From assembly GCA_003427395.1 (NCBI GenBank), contig BFEA01000237.1:676667-699653 (forward strand): 22,987 nucleotides of DNA, written 5' to 3'. The notes under the pieces were generated by a model, which saw only the letters and a program-made list of their open reading frames with translations, did no database searches and was not told the origin of the DNA. Origin of the DNA: Chara braunii (Eukaryota > Streptophyta > Charophyceae > Charales > Characeae). The translations under genes and the position numbers were made by a program. This document shows positions 17,801-22,987 of the stretch, in pieces (the stretch's first letter is position 1; every line of letters starts with the position of its first letter).

Positions 17801-20049
17801 TCAAACTCTACTGCATGATTTTCTTCATGGATTGTCAAATTGGGTGAGGAGCAGCAGCCAAAGCAGCCACAGGCATAGGAGGAGGAGACCACTGTCATGA
17901 GCTAACATTCTATTGCCTCTCGAATAATCTCGAATAGCTTCAGGGGATCAAGAGAGTAGGTTGGTCCGTTGAGCGCCTGTTTGCAAGCAGGCGATTGTGT
18001 CTCCGATTGTAGCGATAGATCGATCATGTGTCTTTGCCCTATGCTATTAACAAGGTACGGGATTGGCCACATGTTTATGCAGATGCTGTGCTTCTGAATG
18101 CATCTAGCAGGAGCCTGGCCACCAGTGGCAGACAGCATCGGCCTGGCCCCTCGGCAACTCGGTTGCTCTTTTTTTTTTTTTTTTTTTTTTCCCCGTCCAA
18201 ATTGGTTACTTATGTTCCCAACTTAGTGGTTGTTGTTGTTGTTGTTCACTGTTTGTCTTTCTACCAAATTAGCGGTGCGGTCGTTTTTTATAGTGCTGCA
18301 CCCATGGCAGTCGTGTGCGGAGCTTTGCCAGGGACGGAGACATTGCTTGGTCGTACTGGCATTCATGCCAGCCATAATTTTTTCCTAGATTAAACACAAC
18401 GGCAGAACGATTGTGCATGGAAAAGGCCACCTTCCCTGTGATCAGTGGATGCAGCAGGGAGGTAAGATTCTGTTGAGCAGAGGCCATGTGTCAGGTGTGT
18501 TGGCATCTGATGCACCTGACTCAGCAACCTGACGATGCAGTGTGACCTGACCTTGACCTCAGAACCGACGAAAGAAAGTGGGAATTTTCTAAGTGAGGCT
18601 GATGTTCGCAATCAGCTGCTCTGTCAAGATTGTAATCAGGGTTTCTGATTCGTCCGGATTTCGAAAGCGATGAATTGAGTTGACGTCATCTTTTGTCTAG
18701 CCAAATGGATTGCATGACGTATGTGCGAGGACACACTGCATGATATAACTTTAGCTCTTGTCCTTCCTGGATTGCATCGCCAGCCCACTACCTCCATCTC
18801 CTTCCTTTCTGCTGCCCTTCTTTCTTCCCCCTTCACCCCCCCCTCCCAGCAACCCCCAATATATTTCCCCTTCCCGGCCCCACACCGACACCCGTGAACC
18901 CCATTAGAAGTTGTGTATACGACCTCGAATCCCTGTGCTTTATGGAGATAAGGCAGATGGCATCCTCTCTGAGATATTGACAGTGACGTTGTATCTGTGT
19001 GCATGCATTGCAGGTGGATGATGTGTTACGGGCGCTGAAGAGAGGGGGGGTCGCAAACAGGAAAGTCTGTGTGAGGTTATGGTCAATTGGTGGCCTGGTT
19101 ATGGGTTACCGTCGACGGGATGAAATGCAGGTTATCAATAAACAGCTTGCGGACTGCTGCAACGATGTGGTACACATACTAGAGCGTGGTGCAATGCACG
19201 AGGTGCGGCGCATTCAGATCTCCGCTGATTTCCAGTCAAGTGCCTGGGTTGGAAGGGAGCATCACTGGCAACGATGACCGTGTATGGTTGCTCTTCTTTC
19301 ATCGCTTTGTTGTGGCATTCTGGTCTCTGTGGTGGTACAAGAGGATCCATGATCTGGGATTCTGGGGGCATGACTAAGATGCATAGTTGAGCTGCCGGAT
19401 GCCGAAGAATGTAACAAGTTTTTCACCCGCCGGTCTAACGACGAGTGGCTCCTCCGGCGGACGGTGAGTAGTTCTCATGCGTCACACCTTGTATCCGAGC
19501 TTGAGGTTTGGAGAGAGGGGGGAAGGCATGGATGAGGGAGGACAGAAGGGTGGGAGGTATATAAATGTTGAAGGGATGGAGTAGAGAAAAGGGGGAGAGT
19601 AGATGGCGTGGACTCCCAGTTGCGAGGCTGGTTGTGGGTGTGTCTGCCCTTCGGTTGAATTGTAAATGGCGCAGTTGTTGATGCTTCGTCTACCAGGCTG
19701 CCTGTCATATTGTGGCGTGTGCCATAAACCCTAAACCATACCTTACAGCCGACTGACCCGGTTACGGCCGACCGACCCGGTTACGGCCGACCGACCCGGT
19801 TACGGCCGATCGACCTGGTTATGACCGACCGACCCGGTTACGACCGACCGACCCGGTTACTGGGAGGTCCTCTCTTTTCCCAGGTCATCGATTGGATTGG
19901 TGATGACCTGATCGCTACACACTCTTCTTCTGTCTGCAGAGGGTTGCCTGCTTTTTCAGGAGGATGCCGTGGTTGAAGGGGCGGAGCCGATGATAGGTGA
20001 AATCGAAGAGGGCACGCTTTTGCAAGCTGGCATGCGTTTGAAGTGGTAG
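10917..20049 (+). CDS. F-box domain protein, five-exon gene (exons listed separately)
   Basis: Proposed join: 10917-11579, 16777-17025, 19014-19239, 19387-19463, 19942-20049 (or 19960-20049), about 434-440 residues. The first ATG of exon 1 opens a frame with an F-box at residues ~42-88: LPAEIL, then SVQDVCALSCCSRFW, then W and LYSRQWP. F-box proteins bind SKP1 and present substrates to SCF ubiquitin ligases; that role here is inferred from the family. After the F-box comes a Ser-rich then Gly-rich linker (~115-205). The C-terminal two thirds, in exons 2-5, carry no repeat type I recognise (no kelch, LRR or WD). The exons join in phase, each acceptor follows a pyrimidine-rich or TG-rich stretch, and the frame ends in TAG. 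The F-box is firm. Exon 2 and 3 membership is likely. The 3' end of exon 3 and the start of exon 5 are uncertain. Intron 1 is 5.2 kb and could hide a small exon. I cannot name the gene. Confidence 0.75.
11589..11717 (+). repeat. Long (CT)n microsatellite at the 5' end of intron 1
   Basis: Almost pure CT dinucleotides begin within ten bases of the exon 1 donor. The single ambiguous base of the window (N at 11627) lies in it, so the true length is probably not resolved by the assembly. Confidence 0.95.
11932..11954. repeat. (CT)n microsatellite in intron 1
   Basis: A short perfect CT run. Other pyrimidine-rich low complexity follows to about 12110. Confidence 0.9.
12282..12310. repeat. Poly-T tract in intron 1
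   Basis: A run of about 29 T, flanked by unique sequence. Confidence 0.95.
12755..12810. repeat. Palindromic GATT/AATC tetranucleotide repeat in intron 1
   Basis: GATTGATTGATT is followed after a few bases by about eight AATC units, so the two halves can pair. Confidence 0.85.
12840..13380. other. Intron 1 sequence, no exon recognised
   Basis: The 160-codon minus-strand frame has no recognisable domain. A GC/GA dinucleotide patch lies at about 13156-13182. Confidence 0.4.
13409..13458 (+). repeat. Short direct repeat in intron 1
   Basis: GGTTATGCCATGTGCAA occurs at 13409-13425 and 13442-13458, an exact 17-bp repeat with 33-bp spacing. Confidence 0.85.
14008..14357. repeat. Imperfect inverted repeat of GTC/GAC-rich sequence
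   Basis: The left arm (about 14008-14049) contains ATACAGCCATCGTTGTTGTC. The right arm (about 14315-14357) contains GACTATGGCTGTAT preceded by ATGATGAAGACGACG. The loop holds alternating GC/GT and CA repeats. Confidence 0.7.
14240..14289. repeat. (CA)n microsatellite in intron 1
   Basis: Near-perfect CA dinucleotides preceded by CCCACCCACC. Confidence 0.95.
14407..14850 (+). repeat. Three diverged tandem copies, Asp-codon-like GAC and CT/CA rich
   Basis: GATGACCTTGTT-CTT...GTCCTCGTTGACGCCGTTCT recurs at 14407, 14553 and about 14793, each followed by CT and CA tracts; the first two share ACGCGTGCACC. Spacing is 146 and ~240 bases. The frames through it are low-complexity artefacts. Confidence 0.75.
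14964..15019. repeat. (ACACACAG)n repeat
   Basis: An octamer-like repeat of ACACACAG with small variations. Confidence 0.9.
15063..15153. mobile_element. Hairpin MITE family B, copy 1 (in intron 1)
   Basis: 21-bp terminal inverted repeats match at 18 positions: left CACCTGAATAGAGCGCCC, right (reversed) CACCCGAATAGAACGCCC. Inner GGCTGTAT and ATGCAGCC also pair. The 91-bp element has no coding capacity. Confidence 0.8.
15229..15356 (+). repeat. 31-bp exact direct repeat
   Basis: GATGGCGTTGGGATCGCAAT plus eleven further bases is identical at 15229-15259 and 15326-15356. Confidence 0.9.
15485..15735 (+). repeat. Tandem duplication of ~110 bp
   Basis: GGGGTCAATCAGAGAATGCA starts at 15485 and again at 15628. 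The copies run to CAAATCTGGTT. The second lacks about ten bases of the CACAAAGTT repetition in the first. Confidence 0.92.
15925..15973. repeat. (CCCA)n with facing GGGT, potential hairpin
   Basis: GGGTGGGTGGGGG precedes about seven CCCA units by a few bases, so the halves can pair. The G strand could also form a quadruplex. Confidence 0.85.
16177..16263 (+). repeat. 21-bp minisatellite, four copies
   Basis: AGCTTTCAAAAAGAACAGAA(G) is exact twice, then a 19-bp variant and a near-exact fourth copy. Confidence 0.92.
16398..16425. repeat. (AGGAG)n pentanucleotide repeat
   Basis: About five units of GGAGA/AGGAG. Confidence 0.9.
16571..16681 (+). repeat. 37-bp minisatellite, three copies
   Basis: Units at 16571, 16608 and 16645, each starting GAATCCT and containing CATGGAAAGATA-ATTG. 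Exact period, few substitutions. It ends 95 bases before exon 2. Confidence 0.93.
16777..17025 (+). CDS. Exon 2 of the F-box gene
   Basis: This exon is 83 codons, entering and leaving in phase 0. The acceptor is TTGCAG|GGT after a TG-rich stretch, and the donor is TATCG|GTACGA. It begins GSWRLAYMTQRIGVAEKA, a WR..Y pattern like that following F-boxes in many plant proteins. A helix-rich segment with FISFNDVVEHLLKERHSV follows. A second in-phase donor (GGA|GTATCG, exon end 17019) would remove two residues. The frame is open throughout, and the composition is clearly less repetitive than the surrounding introns. Confidence 0.65.
17104..17124. repeat. Perfect palindrome in intron 2
   Basis: CCTGCCTGCC, A, GGCAGGCAGG: a 10-bp perfect inverted repeat with a one-base centre. 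Confidence 0.9.
17140..19000. other. Intron 2 body, no exon recognised
   Basis: Several frames of 60-120 codons occur on both strands without a recognisable domain. A poly-T run lies at about 18169-18190 and a short (GTT)n at about 18228-18245. Confidence 0.45.
19014..19239 (+). CDS. Exon 3 of the F-box gene
   Basis: The acceptor GCATTGCAG|GTGGAT opens a phase 0 frame starting VDDVLRALKRGGV. Further on come RKVCVRLWSIGG, GYRRRDEMQ, and an acidic/hydrophobic stretch ending HEVRRIQISADFQS. I place the donor at TCAA|GTGCCT, phase 1, because it restores the frame of exon 4. The same frame otherwise runs to a TGA at 19275, so a read-through version would add about a dozen residues and truncate the protein. 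The coding signal is good; the exact 3' end is weak because the donor matches the consensus poorly. Confidence 0.6.
19387..19463 (+). CDS. Exon 4 of the F-box gene
   Basis: This short exon reads (I)ELPDAEECNKFFTRR then SNDEWLLRRT. It ends at a near-consensus donor ACG|GTGAGT in phase 0. The acceptor GCATAG lies 10-15 bases after TGACTAAG, a good branch-point candidate. The preceding 147-bp interval has stops in this frame, as expected of an intron. It was missed as a long ORF because it is only 77 bases. Confidence 0.55.
19748..19861 (+). repeat. 19-bp minisatellite, six copies, in intron 4
   Basis: The unit is (G/A)CCGACCGACCCGGTTACG, with exact 19-bp period and a few transitions in copies 1, 4 and 6. 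It lies 80-100 bases before the last exon, so copy number could affect splicing. Confidence 0.95.
19942..20049 (+). CDS. Exon 5 (terminal) of the F-box gene
   Basis: Two in-phase acceptors exist. CTGCAGAG|GGT adds GCLLFQ. CTTTTTCAG|GAG, at 19960, has the better pyrimidine tract. Both continue EDAVVEGAEPMIGEIEE, then GTLLQAGMRLKW and a TAG at 20047-20049. The acidic, low-repeat composition and the exact phase match to exon 4 support it. A tandem acceptor choice of six codons is possible. Confidence 0.5.
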   Translation, partial: GCLLFQEDAVVEGAEPMIGEIEEGTLLQAGMRLKW

Positions 20050-20175
20050 CAATGTGTATTGGAATTGAACTGCCGTTCCATTATCTTGAAAGCATGTTTC
20101 ACCTCGAGCGTTCTACTGAAAACTCGCTCGCCCATCTCTTGTCGTTGTTTTGTTTGCCTTCGATAGCTAGACGAA

Positions 20176-20235
20176 GTCCAGTGTAGTGCAATGAACTTGC
20201 AGATGCGTCCGGTGTAGTGCGATGAACTTGCAGAT
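20176..20235 (+). repeat. 31-bp tandem duplication in the 3' flank
   Basis: GTCC(A/G)GTGTAGTGC(A/G)ATGAA continuing to CTTGCAGAT occurs at 20176 and 20207. It lies just after the stop codon of the F-box gene and could be in its 3' untranslated region. Confidence 0.88.
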
Positions 20236-20239
20236 TCCC

Positions 20240-21560
20240 AGTGGGTTGTAAACGTAACAGGGTCGTGTTTGCAAATTCGCTGATTTTTGGGTCCTAACCA
20301 GTAACCATGACAGGTGTGGTCCCCCACAGGGACTGGTCTGTAAAATACTGAAATCCCGGATCCGAGGTCGTTGCTACCGCCACCCAGTACCGATGCCGTA
20401 ACTGGAAATTGCAGGCCCGTGTTGGGTTGTGTTGGGTTGTGGACTCCTAGACGTCCGTGAGTCCAGTAGGCCGTGGGGGTGGGTACGAAGAGATGGGAAG
20501 AGTTAGTCAAGTGGCACTTTCCGTTTCCGTTGCGATTGTGTTTTTTTTCGGTCGACGGGGGGGATGCGCGAATTGGAGTTCTGCTGTGGAGGTCGCCATA
20601 CGTAGGAAAGTCGCGCCATAGCTGGTGTCGTGGGGGAAGTGGAAATACAGCGCTGAGCGTGTGCTCGAGCGCTGACGTGGCAATGGCATAGCTGTGCTGT
20701 TCGGGTTAGGCGCTGCCATCATCTTCTTCATGGCAGCTACCGTCTTCTTCTTCTTCTTCGAGTGAGAACCTCCTTTGTTGTTCAGGGAGCTGGCCCTGCC
20801 CCTGCTGATTGGGTGCTGATTGGGTGTTAGGAATATTGGGCTGCTCCTGATGGGCGCAAGAGTAGGGAAGTGGCAGTGATGGTATGGACTCCGGAGGCTT
20901 CGGGTGTCAGTCGCTATACCGTAGGATGAGTGCCATAGCCAGGGATCCGCGGATGAGATGGTCGAAGGAAGGGGGAAGTCTTCTATAGCTCGATGAAGCT
21001 TTGTTTGAATCTGTTCGGGGTTGTTGAAGCGCAGTTGGGATTGGGATTCTTGGAGTTTTGTACATCTGATTGATCGGAGGAGGAAAAGAGGGGATAAGAA
21101 AAAAAGAGGGGATAAGAATTGAAGTTTCACTGTCCATTCTACTTGTGTACATTGAGTGTCTGATATCTCCTTCCCTCCTGTCTTGTGTGGATTTTGCCTC
21201 CCTCAAGTCTCTGCTTTATCGTTGCATGCGTGTATGGGGGAACGTATGGATGTTTTTTTCGCGTATAGAATTTCAATCAGTTACATAACAGTAGTGTTTA
21301 GTGTGGATGGATGCTCAAGGGTGTAGCATCCAGTCTTTGGAATAGCAGACTGTTTACCGTGAGTAGGAGCAGCATCTGCTGTATGACATGGTGTCTCCCC
21401 CCCGACGGAGCATGGATCAGATATTAAAAAGACTGATCAGAACAGATAGTACACTTGTTCCTAGCCAAAAAGCCGAGAATGGTATCTTGTGTGTTGCTAT
21501 GATGATAGCCGTTTGTGGTGTGCACCTTGAGCAGGCCAATCGCAAGAGCTGGCCGCGGAG
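20240..21560. other. Stretch without recognised gene
   Basis: It includes a 207-codon minus-strand frame (20507-21130) that is rich in Ser/Pro/Lys runs and has no known domain. Short repeats include (CTT)n at about 20742-20759, TGCTGATTGGG twice near 20804, and AAAAGAGGGGATAAGAA twice near 21085. Confidence 0.45.
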
Positions 21561-21745
21561 GGTGTGATCGGAGGTACATAGACTCGAGCAGGTGCGCAAC
21601 TGATCCTTGTCGACATGGGAGTTCTCTTTGACAGCATGAGAGTTGGGCCATGAGGATGGGATATGATGTGTACATAGACGGGACCGGGTTCGATTGTTTC
21701 TGGCAACGAGGGTGGGATCTGATGTACATACAGCGAATGGCTTCA
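21555..21745 (+). repeat. Diverged copies of a GATCTGATGTACATA-type repeat
   Basis: GGTGTGATCGGAGGTACATA (about 21559), GATGGGATATGATGTGTACA (about 21655) and GGTGGGATCTGATGTACATA (about 21711) resemble each other, with uneven spacing. Confidence 0.55.
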
Positions 21746-21791
21746 ATTGTTTCTCTGTCAATCTTTCTTTCCATTGGCAGTGAAGCAGTCA

Positions 21792-22018
21792 TCACCAATA
21801 GGCATAGACTATATATAGTGTATTGGCATTAGTTGGGGGTCTATGGGTTGCAAAGTGGGTACAGATGTGGAGCCACTGCCCATTGTGGAAGGTCCCAGTA
21901 TGTTAGAGTTGTCACCTATAGGCATAGACTATAGTGCATTGGCATTGCTTGTGGGTTTATTGCTTGAAAGGGGGTACTGAAGTGGAGCCACTGCCCTTTG
22001 TGGAAGGTCCCAGTAGGT
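21792..22018 (+). repeat. Tandem duplication of ~110 bp
   Basis: TCACC(A/T)ATAGGCATAGACTA starts at 21792 and 21912. Both copies end in GTGGAGCCACTGCCC...GTGGAAGGTCCCAGTA, with small indels between. Confidence 0.9.
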
Positions 22019-22319
22019 TTGACCAGTGAAAGAGGAAGAAGGTAGGGAAGAAGGTGAGGTACCTGAGGTACCACCCACGATAGCATCGCTGTTGAAAGTG
22101 TTCGTAGAGCTTCAAGTGGTGTAGTCGAACGAGGAATCAAGCATAGAATCGAGATTGGTGACACAGGAGGTAAGACTGCAAAGAGTCAGATTCAGATTTA
22201 TAGTATGGTTACAACTTCCCAGAGAACTTGAAGAGCTACCAGAATAGTCTGATGAACTGATATAGAAGGGGTGGATAAAAAAAAATGGACGGGGGGGTGG
22301 GTGAAGCCTACCGTTTTCT

Positions 22320-22422
22320 CACCTGAATAGAACGCCCGGTCGGTATAGCTGTATGCGGTGCAACTCCCAGTCCAGGTCAGACCAGATAGAACTACAATGA
22401 CTGGGCGTTCTATTCTTCGGGT
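22320..22422. mobile_element. Hairpin MITE family B, copy 2
   Basis: The left end CACCTGAATAGAACGCCCGG and right end ACTGGGCGTTCTATTCTT-CGGG are the same termini as the copy at 15063. There is a small insertion in the right repeat, and the centre differs apart from a shared TAGCTGTAT-like motif. Confidence 0.8.
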
Positions 22423-22860
22423 TTTCAGCCGGTAGTTCCTTCCCCCCATGGTGTACCAATGCTTTACATTGCTCAGAAAGCTTCTTTAATGACAACTCTA
22501 CGTTGAATGCGGAGAATTGAAACGCCGTAACCATGGAAAATGTCGAACCAGTGCCACAGATATGTGCGATCTGCTGCACTGATCGCAGGGCTGCAATTCC
22601 CAGATAGACTTGAAGTTCAAGTGTAACCAGATCGAGCCACCGCTTGAGGATCATCACAAAGTTGCGTTTACGACTACCTGTGGACACACTACTAAGAGTT
22701 CAATGCGATCGCCTTTGGGTTAACTATCACTCACTTTTTTACACTTCAGCGACACATGAGTGGTATGATTCGAGTTCAGCTCGAGAGATTCGTTATAGTA
22801 CACCTAGATGATAGTTCGTGTGTAGTAAATCCTTGTATGCATACTGTGATCATTTGCAGA
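22423..22860. other. Stretch without recognised gene
   Basis: No coding frame is supported. A motif CAA(C/T)TCCCAG...AGAC...ACCAGA recurs loosely here (22590-22635), near 22210 and inside the MITE at 22360. Confidence 0.4.
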
Positions 22861-22865
22861 AAACA

Positions 22866-22867
<2 letters not shown>

Positions 22868-22916
<49 letters not shown>

Positions 22917-22955
22917 GCATGGGTGCGTGCATCGGCGGGCGGGCGAGTGGGCATG

Positions 22956-22987
<32 letters not shown>
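22868..22987. repeat. (GT)n microsatellite reaching the window end
   Basis: Two GT blocks separated by a GC-rich stretch (GGCGGGCGGGCG around 22935). Confidence 0.95.

Noticed and set aside
17649-17900. 83-codon + frame in intron 2 with YREGDVQTLLHDFLHGL
   Set aside because: It looks somewhat protein-like, but no flanking splice sites in the right phase and no recognised family.
20507-21130. 207-codon minus-strand frame
   Set aside because: Low-complexity Ser/Pro/Lys composition, no domain recognised, and short sequence repeats inside. It could be a species-specific gene, but I cannot support it.

Overview
This is a eukaryotic, plant-like nuclear window dominated by repeats, with one recognisable protein-coding gene. 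The plant-like signs are an F-box gene split by GT-AG introns of about 0.15 to 5 kb, tRNA-derived SINEs, short hairpin transposons (MITEs), and very many microsatellites and minisatellites. A charophyte alga such as Chara, or another large-genome streptophyte, would fit. That is my inference and not shown directly; nothing here is bacterial.

Left part (1-5100): CT microsatellites; two copies of a 36-bp palindrome about 3.6 kb apart; a degenerate tRNA-like segment; three diverged copies of a ~230-bp repeat; a 127-bp almost pure G tract; and a 189-bp tandem duplication. I recognise no gene here.

5100-7700: an AT-rich island without convincing coding sequence. It has two internal architectures. 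The first is a quasi-regular array of about nine short stem-loops (5359-6079, with weaker outliers at 5211 and 6214), in which the best copies show base-pair-preserving changes. The second is five diverged copies of a ~121-bp tandem repeat (6405-6950). I cannot assign this island to a known element; it is the most intriguing part of the window.

8900-9800: two copies of a tRNA-headed SINE in inverted orientation. A 14-bp near-identical direct repeat brackets the pair, and the right-hand repeat is preceded by an A-rich tail. This suggests the whole inverted pair was inserted as one retroposed unit.

10200-20050: two copies of a ~105-bp fold-back MITE lie just upstream of an F-box protein gene on the + strand. 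I reconstruct five coding exons (10917-11579, 16777-17025, 19014-19239, 19387-19463, 19942 or 19960-20049), giving about 434-440 residues. The protein has an N-terminal F-box, a serine/glycine-rich linker and a C-terminal region I do not recognise. Introns 1, 2 and 4 hold microsatellites, 21-, 37- and 19-bp minisatellites, a palindrome and a second MITE type. As an F-box protein it would be expected to act as a substrate adaptor in an SCF ubiquitin ligase.

Right part (20050-22987): short duplications, a second copy of the second MITE type, and a terminal GT microsatellite. I see no convincing gene there.
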